A DNA stretch of 9,507 bases from CALAED01 sp937891035 (GCA_035642125.1 DASQSZ010000186.1:1-9507), one strand, 5' to 3'; positions 1-6,283 are shown, counted from the stretch's first letter. Made by a program: numbers and translations. The notes: generated from the sequence alone by a model not told the origin.

Positions 1-93
1 CCGCCACGCCGGTCGCGAGGATGGCGGCGCGCGCATCGCGCAGCTGCCGCACAGGCGACCTTGGCCACGCGGCAATCCCGGTGGCCGGCCTCG

Positions 94-167
94 TGCCCCC
101 GGTCGGACTCGAACCGACACGTCAGGCCCTTTTAGGGGGCCCGCCTCTGCCGTTGGGCTACAGGGGC
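94..167 (-). tRNA. tRNA, short variable arm, anticodon probably UAA but atypical loop
   Basis: The minus strand folds as a 74-nt cloverleaf. A 7-bp acceptor stem pairs 167-161 with 101-95 (one T-G wobble), followed by discriminator A at 94. The T-arm is canonical, with stem GTCGG/CCGAC and loop TTCGAGT (118-102). The anticodon stem GGCCC/GGGCC (141-125) is perfect and leaves loop CCTAAAA, putting UAA at 134-132, which would read the leucine codon UUA. Position 33 is then C rather than the near-universal U. The D-arm has a 3-bp stem GCC/GGC with a 10-nt loop. The variable region is 6 nt, not the long arm of canonical bacterial tRNA-Leu. CCA is not encoded (CGA follows A94). I am confident of a tRNA-like fold, but much less of amino-acid identity or function; a decayed or specialised tRNA is possible. 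Confidence 0.8.
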
Positions 168-172
168 GTGCA

Positions 173-222
173 ACAATGACAAGCGAGTTTCGATCTTGTT
201 GGTAAACCAACGCTGTCATTGT
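173..222. repeat. Nested inverted repeats upstream of the tRNA
   Basis: ACAATGACA at 173-181 is matched by its exact complement TGTCATTGT at 214-222. Allowing one unpaired A, the pairing extends to GCG/CGC (183-185 with 211-213), giving about 12 bp of stem. Inside lies a second small palindrome, TTGGTAAACCAA (199-210). The tract is more AT-rich than its surroundings. It sits in the 179-bp spacer between the end of ndh and the tRNA, on the 5' side of the tRNA. No T-tract follows on either strand, so a standard intrinsic terminator is not evident. It could be a leader hairpin, a regulator site or a processing signal. I see no gene in this spacer. Confidence 0.5.
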
Positions 223-346
223 GCCCACCCAAGGGTAAAGTCCGGAAGTCATGTTTGGCTACCGAGACCGGATCGCGACGAAGCGAATTTGATCTAGCAA
301 CCGGTCAGGAGTTGCCGATCATTGGTTGGGTCGCGGGCCACGATCG

Positions 347-1741
347 TTATTGTCGATCAGGTCGGGAGCGATCCGTGCGGGCGGAAGTGCCTTCACTCGC
401 GGCGAGCACGAATTGCTCGCGCGGCCGCTGCAGTGCCCCCAAAGAGACGATTTCGCGGCGGAAGAAAAGGGCAAGCGTCCAGTCAAGGAGAACCCGAACT
501 TTTCGGTTAAATGTAGGGATCCTTGACAAATGATATGTTCTGTGGAGGAACCAGGCGAGTCGCCCACGGACCTTCACTCCATACACCTGTGCCACGCCCT
601 TATGGAGCCCCAGGCTGGCCACCGATCCGGCGTAGGCGTGCCGATACGGTCGCAGCGGCCTGCCTCGCAAGGTGGCGACGATGTTGTCGGCGAGCCGCTT
701 GGCCTGCCGGACGGCGTGCTGAGCGTTGGGAGTGCAGAGCTCACCGGGCCGGGTGAGGTCGGGCACGGCGGCGTTGTCGCCCGCCGCGAACGCGTCGTCG
801 AGACCCTCTAGCGTCAGCTCGGGCGTCGCCTTGAGCCGCCCCTTTTCGTCGAGCGGCAGATCGCCGGCCCGTACGACCGGATGCGGCTTGACCCCGGCCG
901 TCCACACCAGCGTCCCGGCGTCGAAGGAGTCACCGTCGCTGAGCTCGATGTGACCGTCCACGGCCGACTTGAGCAGCGTATCGAGCTTGACCTCGATGCG
1001 GCGGCGGCGCAGTGCCTCAACCGTCCACCTGCCCATGTCGGGGCCGACCTCGGGCAGGATGTGGTCGGTGGCCTCGACGAGCACCCAGCGCATGTCCTCG
1101 CTGCGCAGGCCGGGGTAGTACTTCAGCGCGCCGCACGCCATGTCCTCCAGCTCCGCGAGCGCCTCGACCCCGGCGTATCCGCCCCCGACGAACACAAAGG
1201 TCAGTGCGCGCCGCTTGAGCGCTTCGTCTTCGGTCGAGGCGGCGATGTCCAGCTGGCCGAGCACATGGTTGCGCAGGTAGATGGCCTCAGCCACGGTCTT
1301 GAAGCCGATGCCGCGCTCGGCCAGCCCCGGGATGGGCAGGGTGCGCGAGATCGAGCCGGCCGCCATGACTAGCAGGTCATAGCCGAGCTCGCGCGTGCCG
1401 TCCTCGGTCAGCTCCGCCCCCGCCAGCCGGACGGAGACCCGGTGCCGCGCGTGGTCAACGGCGATCACCTGGCCGTTCAGTATCCGGACCTTGGGCAGCA
1501 CCTGGCGCAGCGGCGCCACCACGTGCCTGGGCTCGAGGTTCCCCGCCGCCGCTTCGGGCAGGAACGGCTGGTACGTCATGTACGACTGCGGATCGACGAC
1601 GGTGATCTCGACGTCCCCGCGGTTGATGTCGCGGCGCAGCTTCCGTTGCAGCCGCAGCGCGGTGTACATGCCGACGTAGCCGCCGCCAACGATAAGCACG
1701 TGCGTGGATTCCGGTGGGGACATGCCGGTGGCCGTACCCAT
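347..1741 (-). CDS. ndh: Type II NADH dehydrogenase (NDH-2), FAD-dependent NADH:quinone oxidoreductase
   Basis: This single-subunit, non-proton-pumping dehydrogenase transfers electrons from NADH through FAD to menaquinone at the inner face of the membrane. Residues are numbered from the most upstream in-frame start, GTG 1783. The FAD-binding Rossmann motif VGGGYVG is at 32-38, the NADH-binding motif VGGGYAG at 199-205, and the FAD-contacting AAGDN at 333-337. The C-terminal third is rich in aromatic and basic residues (about 405-445), as expected for a membrane-anchoring amphipathic region. ATG 1741 gives 464 aa and is preceded by GAGGTGAT (1749-1756), an excellent anti-SD match at slightly long spacing. 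ATG 1750 (467 aa) is possible, while GTG 1783 falls inside the Rex operator and is unlikely. The gene ends with TAA. It lies 258 bp downstream of the uracil-DNA glycosylase gene and appears to have its own redox-regulated promoter. Confidence 0.92.
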   Translation of the reverse strand: MGTATGMSPPESTHVLIVGGGYVGMYTALRLQRKLRRDINRGDVEITVVDPQSYMTYQPFLPEAAAGNLEPRHVVAPLRQVLPKVRILNGQVIAVDHARHRVSVRLAGAELTEDGTRELGYDLLVMAAGSISRTLPIPGLAERGIGFKTVAEAIYLRNHVLGQLDIAASTEDEALKRRALTFVFVGGGYAGVEALAELEDMACGALKYYPGLRSEDMRWVLVEATDHILPEVGPDMGRWTVEALRRRRIEVKLDTLLKSAVDGHIELSDGDSFDAGTLVWTAGVKPHPVVRAGDLPLDEKGRLKATPELTLEGLDDAFAAGDNAAVPDLTRPGELCTPNAQHAVRQAKRLADNIVATLRGRPLRPYRHAYAGSVASLGLHKGVAQVYGVKVRGRLAWFLHRTYHLSRIPTFNRKVRVLLDWTLALFFRREIVSLGALQRPREQFVLAASEGTSARTDRSRPDRQ

Positions 1742-1767
1742 GAGATCCATCACCTCACCCCCCCTGC

Positions 1768-1785
1768 TTGTGAAACCTTTCACAA
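1768..1785. promoter_or_regulatory. Rex operator (ROP) upstream of ndh
   Basis: TTGTGAAACCTTTCACAA is a perfect palindrome with 8-bp arms around a 2-bp centre. It matches the actinobacterial Rex consensus TGTGAA-N4-TTCACA. Rex is a repressor that senses the NADH/NAD+ ratio and leaves DNA when NADH rises; in Streptomyces coelicolor it controls respiratory genes including ndh. The site is 26 bp upstream of the chosen ndh start, in the mRNA leader or core promoter, where bound Rex would block transcription. The inference is strong from the match plus the neighbouring gene, although rex itself is not in this window. Confidence 0.87.
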
Positions 1786-1822
1786 TCTCTCATCAGGCAC
1801 AGCATCGCCTACCGCCGGGAAA

Positions 1823-1849
1823 TTCCTAAGGTGGCGCAAGTCACGTCGA
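1823..1849 (-). promoter_or_regulatory. Tentative ndh promoter
   Basis: On the minus strand TTCGAC (about 1844-1849) is followed after roughly 16 nt by TAGGAA (1823-1828). These resemble weak -35 and -10 elements of the actinomycete vegetative promoter class. Transcription would start near 1816, about 30 nt upstream of the Rex palindrome. The -35 is poor, so this is only a candidate. Confidence 0.22.
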
Positions 1850-1953
1850 AACCGGTCGAACCATTGGGCCGGCGAGCGCATCTCACATCACGGATCCGGT
1901 GGAGGGCGGGTCAGGGCCAAACGGGGGCGTCAGGCGTAGCGCGCGGCCGCCTG

Positions 1954-1978
1954 GCCCGGCCCTGTCCCGCGGCCGGGC
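1954..1978 (-). terminator. GC-rich hairpin after the uracil-DNA glycosylase gene, possible terminator
   Basis: GCCCGGCC (1954-1961) and GGCCGGGC (1971-1978) form a perfect 8-bp stem with a 9-nt loop. The stem begins 21 nt beyond the uracil-DNA glycosylase stop on the minus strand. No run of T follows, so this would be a hairpin-only (I-shaped) terminator of the sort often proposed for actinomycetes. Its position between this gene and the separately regulated ndh fits transcription ending here. High GC makes chance hairpins common. Confidence 0.4.
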
Positions 1979-1999
1979 GCGGGATTCCGGCGGTGAGCG

Positions 2000-2788
2000 C
2001 TATCGGGCCGCGTTGATGAAGATCTCGTCGAGCATGCCGGCGGTCACCCGGCCCGTGAAGGTGTTCTGCTGACTTGGGTGATAGCACCCGAGCAGGCGCA
2101 CCGGATGTCCACCGGGCGCGGTGAGCTTGACCTCGACGCCGTGCCCGAACGCCGGGCGCGGCCGCGGCAGCCCGTAACCGCCCTGTTTGAGGGCCGGCCA
2201 CACACCCTGCCAGGCATACCCGCCGAGCGCGACGATCGTCCGTACGCTGCTCGCCACCTCGGCGATCTCGCGAGCCAGCCATGGCAGGCAGGCCGCCCGC
2301 TCGGCCGGCGTGGGCTTGTTGTCGGGCGGAGCGCAGCGTACGGTGGCCACCACCCTGGCGCCGATCAGCCGCTGGCCGTCCCCGGCGTGCGTGCTGGTCG
2401 CGATCGCGGCCAGCCCGGCCCGGTGCAGCGACGCGAACAGCCAGTCGCCCGAGCGGTCCCCCGTGAAGATCCGGCCGGTCCGGTTGCCGCCGTGCGCCGC
2501 CGGCGCCAGCCCGACGATCAGGATGCGCGGCCGCTCGTCGCCCCAGCCGGGGATGGGCCGGCCCCAGTACGTCTCCTCCGCGTACGCCCGCCGCCGCAGG
2601 GTGGCCACCTGTTCACGCCACTCGACGAGGCGCGGGCAGGCCCGGCAGACCGACTGCCGCGCCGCCAACTCGGCCAGGGTCGGGGCGGCGGCGGCCAGGT
2701 CGCGTACGTCGCCCGGCCCGTTCGCCACCGGGGTGCCGGGCCCGGCGGGATCGTCCGGCCAGCCGGTCCCGGGTTTGACGTACGACAC
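2000..2788 (-). CDS. udgB: Family 5 (UDGb-type) uracil-DNA glycosylase, [4Fe-4S]
   Basis: The 262-aa enzyme excises uracil, and in this family often other deaminated bases, from DNA to start base-excision repair. Motif A GLAPAAHGGNRTGRIFTGD is at 93-111; it has GLAPA where family 4 enzymes have GEAPG. Motif B HPSQQNTFTG is at 237-246. Four cysteines at 48, 51, 152 and 167 (C-X2-C, then C-X14-C) are in the expected places for the iron-sulfur cluster. The frame stays open far upstream through the glycosyltransferase gene, but similarity begins only after 2788. I chose GTG 2788 because GGAGG (2796-2800) precedes it by 7 nt; another GTG two codons upstream is too close to that site. An 80-bp gap separates it from the upstream glycosyltransferase gene, so it may be co-transcribed with the sugar module. 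Confidence 0.93.
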   Translation of the reverse strand: MSYVKPGTGWPDDPAGPGTPVANGPGDVRDLAAAAPTLAELAARQSVCRACPRLVEWREQVATLRRRAYAEETYWGRPIPGWGDERPRILIVGLAPAAHGGNRTGRIFTGDRSGDWLFASLHRAGLAAIATSTHAGDGQRLIGARVVATVRCAPPDNKPTPAERAACLPWLAREIAEVASSVRTIVALGGYAWQGVWPALKQGGYGLPRPRPAFGHGVEVKLTAPGGHPVRLLGCYHPSQQNTFTGRVTAGMLDEIFINAAR

Positions 2789-2795
2789 GCGCACG

Positions 2796-2800
2796 CCTCC
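2796..2800 (-). promoter_or_regulatory. Ribosome binding site deciding the uracil-DNA glycosylase start
   Basis: GGAGG on the minus strand is 7 nt before GTG 2788 and only 1 nt before the in-frame GTG at 2794. This favours the downstream GTG. Confidence 0.7.
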
Positions 2801-2868
2801 GTCTCGGTCTGTGTCAGTCGTCGACTTCCACGGCCACCTGGACCAGTGCAGTCTACGTCGCGCCGGCG

Positions 2869-3687
2869 CTAGCGCTGCTTGCCGCGGGTGAGGCGGTAGC
2901 GGACGACCCGGAACAGATAGTCGCCGAGCTCGACCGTGTAGCGGTACCAGAGACGGCGCGGATCCCGCGACAGCCGGTAGAGCCAGCCCAAGCGGAGCTT
3001 GATCACCCATGGCGGGAACCAGTGCCGGCGTTCGGCCAGATGGTCGAGGTAAGAGCCGCCGGTGATGATGACCGGCACGTCGAGCCGGTCGCGATTTTCG
3101 GTGACGAAGATCTGCTGCAGCGGCGTGGGCACGCCAACGTGCAAGATGTCGGGCTTGGCGGCGTTGATGTCCTTGACGATGCGATCGACGTCCGCGGGAT
3201 CGAACGTGCCGGGGTGACCTCGCTCGACGTCCCAATATCCGTGCTCGGTGCCGACGACGTCGAGCCCCGGATACCACTCGGCCAGGTTGCGCGCGGCCTG
3301 GCCGGCCACGCCCGGGGCCGAGCCGAACAGATACACCCGCCAGCCCTTCTCCGCGGGCAGCCCGAAGATGCCGTCGGTGATGTCGTCGTTGGCCATGCGC
3401 GTCGGCAGCGGCTTGCCGAAGATCCGCGCGGCGAGGACGACCCCCCACCCGTCGGCGAGGTTCACGTCGAAGGCGTTCATGAGCTCACGGAGCCGCTCGT
3501 CCTTTTGGGCCGCCATGACGTAGTTGGGGTTGGCGAAAGTGATCGTGAGCTGGCGCCGGGACGCGACCGCCTCGGACATCAGCCGCAGCAGCAGCGGCAT
3601 GTCCGCCGCGCTCACCCGTACGCCGAGTACGTCGACGGTCTCGTGCCGCCAGCGGGCGGCAGGGGCCCGGCGGTCGGCGGCCGTCAC
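2869..3687 (-). CDS. WecG/TagA/CpsF-family glycosyltransferase (GT26)
   Basis: The 272-aa protein belongs to the family that adds ManNAc, ManNAcA or glucose-type sugars to undecaprenyl-linked precursors of wall teichoic acid, enterobacterial common antigen or capsule. Family signatures are TFANPNYVMAAQKD (50-63), LADGWGVVLAARIFGKPLPTR (77-97; Asp79 falls where the TagA catalytic aspartate lies), LFGSAPGVA (120-128), YPGLDVVGTEHGYW (139-152) and DILHVGVPTPLQQIF (180-194). The C-terminus (about 231-267) is rich in Arg, Tyr and Trp, like the TagA membrane-binding appendage. GTG 3687 shares GTGA with the epimerase stop (4-bp overlap), so the two are translationally coupled. The pairing suggests the epimerase supplies or modifies the donor sugar. 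The actual donor, acceptor and polymer cannot be read from the sequence. It lies between housekeeping genes rather than in a recognisable polysaccharide cluster. Confidence 0.9.
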   Translation of the reverse strand: MTAADRRAPAARWRHETVDVLGVRVSAADMPLLLRLMSEAVASRRQLTITFANPNYVMAAQKDERLRELMNAFDVNLADGWGVVLAARIFGKPLPTRMANDDITDGIFGLPAEKGWRVYLFGSAPGVAGQAARNLAEWYPGLDVVGTEHGYWDVERGHPGTFDPADVDRIVKDINAAKPDILHVGVPTPLQQIFVTENRDRLDVPVIITGGSYLDHLAERRHWFPPWVIKLRLGWLYRLSRDPRRLWYRYTVELGDYLFRVVRYRLTRGKQR

Positions 3688-4598
3688 GCGACGTCCTCGA
3701 CGAGCCAGGCCAGGCCGTCGCGCAGCCGCACCCGCGGGCGCCAGCCGGTGTCGGCGATGATCCGCGAGGAGTCGCTGACGAGATGGCCGTCATCGGCCCG
3801 TACGCGGGCCGAATCGACCTCGCATTGGGCGGACCGGCCCGAGAGCCCGGCGACCGACACGAGGTCGTCGATGAGGCTGGTGACGGACGTGCCGATGCCG
3901 GTGCCGACGTTGTACGCCGCGTATCCGGGTGGCCCCTCGGACAGCCGGAGCAATGCGGCCGCGGCGTCGTTGACGTGCACGTAGTCGCGCTTGGGCCAGG
4001 TGTTGCCCACCTTGATCGTCTCGCCGCGGCGGATCTGGTCCATGAGCGCCGGCATGAGGTGGGGGTTGCGGTCGCCCGGGCCGTAGACGTTGAACAACCT
4101 CGCCGCCGCGACCCGCGCACCCGGGTGCGCGGCGGCGAACGAGCCGAGCAGCCGCTCGGTCTCCACCTTGGTCTCGCCGTAGACGCCACGCGGCGCGAAC
4201 GGTGAGTCCTCGTGCAGCGGGGCGTCGCTGAAGCCGTACACCGCGGCCGAACTGCACGCCACGACGGCGCGCGGCGCGATGTCCTCACAAAGCTTGAGCA
4301 CCCATGCCGTGCCGTCGACGTTGACCTGCCACGTCTCTTCCGGGTGGGCTTCGGTGTAAGGGATGTAGTGGATCGCCGCCAGGTGGAAGACCGCTTCGGG
4401 AGCGAAGGCGCGGACGGCGTCGGCGGCGGCGTCGCCGCCCAGACTGTCGATCACCACCCGCAGGCGCTCGTGCGGGGCCGGTTGTGGATGACCGAGCCGC
4501 AGATCGTCGATGACCATGGCTTCGTGACCCGCGTCGAGCAGCGCTGCTCGCAACCGCGAGCCGATGAAGCCCGCTCCCCCCGTGATGAGCGCACGCAT
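3684..4598 (-). CDS. NAD-dependent nucleotide-sugar epimerase/dehydratase (extended SDR)
   Basis: The 304-aa cytoplasmic enzyme probably epimerises or dehydrates a nucleotide sugar. It opens directly with the Rossmann motif GGAGFIG (7-13). Further extended-SDR marks are DDL (31-33, NAD ribose contact), HLAA (72-75), NVDGT (93-97), SSAAVYG (116-122) and the catalytic YGETK (Tyr140, Lys144). ARLFNVYGPGDRNPHLMP and KRDYVHVNDAAAA in the C-terminal half are typical of GalE-, RmlB- and WbpP-like sugar enzymes. ATG 4598 is chosen because the Rossmann strand starts at once and AGAGGGG (4603-4609) lies just upstream; the extra 28 codons back to 4682 look like leader. Its stop overlaps the glycosyltransferase start. 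The 115-bp spacer before it could hold a separate promoter. Substrate is unknown; UDP-GlcNAc/GalNAc or UDP-Glc/Gal 4-epimerisation is plausible but unproven. Confidence 0.88.
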   Translation of the reverse strand: MRALITGGAGFIGSRLRAALLDAGHEAMVIDDLRLGHPQPAPHERLRVVIDSLGGDAAADAVRAFAPEAVFHLAAIHYIPYTEAHPEETWQVNVDGTAWVLKLCEDIAPRAVVACSSAAVYGFSDAPLHEDSPFAPRGVYGETKVETERLLGSFAAAHPGARVAAARLFNVYGPGDRNPHLMPALMDQIRRGETIKVGNTWPKRDYVHVNDAAAALLRLSEGPPGYAAYNVGTGIGTSVTSLIDDLVSVAGLSGRSAQCEVDSARVRADDGHLVSDSSRIIADTGWRPRVRLRDGLAWLVEDVA

Positions 4599-4713
4599 AA
4601 GGCCCCTCTGCTGTGATGCGATGGTGAACGGCCGAGCGACCGGCCGGCAAAGATTCAGGAAACGGAAGATACCAGTTGGCAAAAGCGTTGCTCAGGCAAA
4701 CTGACGTGCTGAT
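4599..4713 (-). promoter_or_regulatory. Spacer upstream of the sugar module with TTTGCC repeats and a hairpin
   Basis: The spacer is AT-richer than the genes. On the minus strand TTTGCC occurs three times (4695-4700, 4678-4683, 4646-4651), the first two exactly 17 nt apart. One copy, continuing as TTGCCA, could act as a -35, with CTGAAT about 18 nt on as a poor -10. GGCCG/CGGCC (4630-4645) makes a 5-bp hairpin in the presumed leader. No assigned promoter is convincing, but the layout suggests the epimerase-glycosyltransferase unit can be transcribed independently of ppx. Confidence 0.3.
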
Positions 4714-5658
4714 CTATGCACAGAGCGACCAGGCGAGCCCGTCGAGTATGTCGTGCTCGCTGGCCACGACGGCGCCGAACCCGTACTCCCGGATGATCCG
4801 GTCGAGGATCAGCGCACCCGCGCCGATGACGTCCACCCGCCCCGCGTGCATGACGCCGATCGCGGCGCGCTGCTCATGGGTCGAGTGCAGCAGCATGCGC
4901 GTCACGTCGTGGACCTGCGCTCCGGTGATGCGCGCCAGGTGGATGCGAGCCGGGTCGTACTCGGGCAGGCCGAGCGCGATACCGGCCACGGTGGTGACGG
5001 AGCCGGCCAGGCCGACCAGCGTGCGCGCCTGGTCGACCGGCACCGCTTCGCGCACCGCGGCCAGCGCGGCGTCGATGTCGGCGACCGCGGCGGCGATCTG
5101 TTCGGGTGTGGGCGGGTCGCCGCGCAGGTGGCGCTCGGTCATCCGTACGCAGCCGATGTCGACGGACATGGCCGCCTCCATCTCGGCGCCGCCGTACACG
5201 AACTCGGTGGAGCCGCCGCCGATGTCGGCCACCAGGTAGGGCTTGGGCGGACGCGGGGCGGCGAGCTCGCGGGTCGTGCCGGCGAACTCCTTGGTGGCGC
5301 CGGCGAACGACAAGGCGGCCTCATCGTCCCCGGTGATGATCTCCGGCTCGACGCCGAAGATGTCGATCACCCCGCCAATGAAATCGGCGCGGTTGGCGGC
5401 GTCGCGGGTAGCGCTGGTGGCGACGACGCGCACCCGCTCCGCCCGGTGCGCCTCGATCAGCTTGGCGTAGCCGCGCATCGCGCCAAACGTACGGTCGAGG
5501 GCCTCGGGAGCCAGCATGCCGGTCTGATCCACGCCCTGGCCCAGCCGGACGATCTCCATCCGCCGTTCCAGGTCGATGAGGCGGTCACCGACGTCGGCGA
5601 TGAGCAGCCGCACCGAATTCGTCCCACAGTCGACCGCCGCGACCCGTGTCACCGCCAC
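4714..5658 (-). CDS. ppx: Ppx/GppA family phosphatase (exopolyphosphatase / pppGpp phosphohydrolase type)
   Basis: The 314-aa cytoplasmic enzyme has the ASKHA (actin-like) fold, in a family that cleaves terminal phosphates from polyphosphate or pppGpp. Phosphate-binding motif 1 is DCGTNSVRLL (10-19). Motif 2 is VADIGGGSTEFVYG (143-156), and a third glycine-rich motif GLAGSVTTVAG is at 216-226. The acidic segment ITGDDEAALSFAGA is at 108-121. At 314 aa it is the short form, without the C-terminal HD-like domain of the long E. coli enzymes. GTG 5658 is preceded by a perfect AGGAGG (5663-5668) at 4 nt; GTG at codon 3 (5652) is an alternative with better spacing. It overlaps the DUF501 gene by 10 bp and is presumably co-expressed. 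Mycobacterial proteins at the equivalent eno-linked locus have been reported weak or inactive as exopolyphosphatases, so activity is uncertain. Confidence 0.93.
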   Translation of the reverse strand: MAVTRVAAVDCGTNSVRLLIADVGDRLIDLERRMEIVRLGQGVDQTGMLAPEALDRTFGAMRGYAKLIEAHRAERVRVVATSATRDAANRADFIGGVIDIFGVEPEIITGDDEAALSFAGATKEFAGTTRELAAPRPPKPYLVADIGGGSTEFVYGGAEMEAAMSVDIGCVRMTERHLRGDPPTPEQIAAAVADIDAALAAVREAVPVDQARTLVGLAGSVTTVAGIALGLPEYDPARIHLARITGAQVHDVTRMLLHSTHEQRAAIGVMHAGRVDVIGAGALILDRIIREYGFGAVVASEHDILDGLAWSLCA

Positions 5659-6269
5659 GGAACCTCCTCATCCCCCGACCTTCCCGGCCACGCCGCACTC
5701 CCGGTGGACATCTCTATCTGTTCCCGGCCATCGTTGCAAAACGGACGCACGCACGGACCGTCCCGCCACCACTCGGGGAGCAGGTCGAGCGCCTCCCGGC
5801 CGAACGGGTTCGCGCCCGGCACGGCCAGTTCGTGTGCCACGAGCGCGTGCAGACATTTCACCCGATCCGGCATCCCGCCGGCGGTCTGCGTGTCAGCGGG
5901 CAGCGGTTCGATGTTGTCCGCGTGGGCCGCGGCATCGCGGCGCCGGCGGTAGTCGGCGTCGGCCGCACGGTACCGCCCGGCCAGTTCGGGGTCGGTCGCC
6001 AGTCGTGCCGTCATCGTCCGCATGAGCCCGCTTGCTTCGAGGGTGCCGATCGCCGAATTGACCTTGGGGCAGGTCAGGTAGTAGAGGGTGGGGAACGGGG
6101 TGCCGCCGGGCAGCCGCGGTGCGGTCTCGATCACATCGGGCAACCCGCACCGGCATCGATGGGCGACGCTTCGTACCGCCCGCGGCGTCCGCCCCAGTTG
6201 AGCGGCGACGGCCGCCTTGTCGCGTTCCTCCATCGCCTCCGGCCGATCCCTCTGCTCCATCTGATCCAA
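5649..6269 (-). CDS. DUF501 family protein
   Basis: The 206-aa soluble protein of unknown biochemical role belongs to a family found almost wholly in actinobacteria and typically encoded between ftsB/divIC and ppx, as here. Recognisable conserved blocks are QLGRTPRAVRSVAHRCRCGLP (24-44), ETAPRLPGGTPFPTLYYLTCP (48-68), IGTLEASG (74-81) and LHALVAHELAVPGANPFG (140-157). Cysteines 39, 41, 67 and 139 with His141 sit in the conserved blocks and could bind a metal; that is inference. I take TTG 6269 as the start because GGTGAGG (6277-6283) lies 7 nt before it. ATG 6260 (203 aa) lacks a site at usable distance, and ATG 6233 has GGAGG too close. Its 3' end overlaps the ppx start by 10 bp, indicating coupling. 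It is separated from ftsB by 182 bp, unusually loose for this otherwise tight block. Confidence 0.9.
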   Translation of the reverse strand: MDQMEQRDRPEAMEERDKAAVAAQLGRTPRAVRSVAHRCRCGLPDVIETAPRLPGGTPFPTLYYLTCPKVNSAIGTLEASGLMRTMTARLATDPELAGRYRAADADYRRRRDAAAHADNIEPLPADTQTAGGMPDRVKCLHALVAHELAVPGANPFGREALDLLPEWWRDGPCVRPFCNDGREQIEMSTGSAAWPGRSGDEEVPWR

Positions 6270-6276
6270 ACCGCAA

Positions 6277-6283
6277 CCTCACC
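6277..6283 (-). promoter_or_regulatory. Ribosome binding site supporting the TTG start of the DUF501 gene
   Basis: GGTGAGG on the minus strand is 7 nt before TTG 6269 and 16 nt before the in-frame ATG 6260. Spacing therefore favours the rarer TTG codon. Confidence 0.55.

Noticed and set aside
1..93. Possible coding or terminator sequence at the left edge
   Set aside because: Too short to judge; no convincing frame, hairpin with T-tract or attachment-site duplication of the tRNA 3' end is visible.
219..533. 104-aa plus-strand open frame between the tRNA and ndh
   Set aside because: Mostly antisense to the 3' end of ndh; composition is not protein-like and no start signal is seen.
1742..1783. 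Upstream GTG start for ndh
   Set aside because: The GTG lies inside the Rex palindrome and has no ribosome binding site; ATG 1741 or 1750 fits better.
2078..2872. 264-aa plus-strand open frame opposite the uracil-DNA glycosylase gene
   Set aside because: Antisense shadow with Arg/Pro/Gly-rich composition; the minus-strand frame has clear family motifs.
2789..3448. Long in-frame 5' extension of the uracil-DNA glycosylase reading frame (to 482 aa)
   Set aside because: It runs in another frame of the glycosyltransferase gene and has Arg/Pro/Gly-rich shadow composition. The family similarity and a good ribosome binding site begin at 2788.
3022..3984. 320-aa plus-strand open frame across the sugar module
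   Set aside because: Antisense shadow; the minus-strand glycosyltransferase and epimerase frames carry complete family signatures.
4599..4682. 28-codon N-terminal extension of the epimerase
   Set aside because: The Rossmann strand starts directly after ATG 4598, which has its own ribosome binding site; the extension is not typical of the family.
4753..5952. 399-aa plus-strand open frame opposite ppx and DUF501
   Set aside because: Antisense shadow; both minus-strand genes have full conserved motifs.
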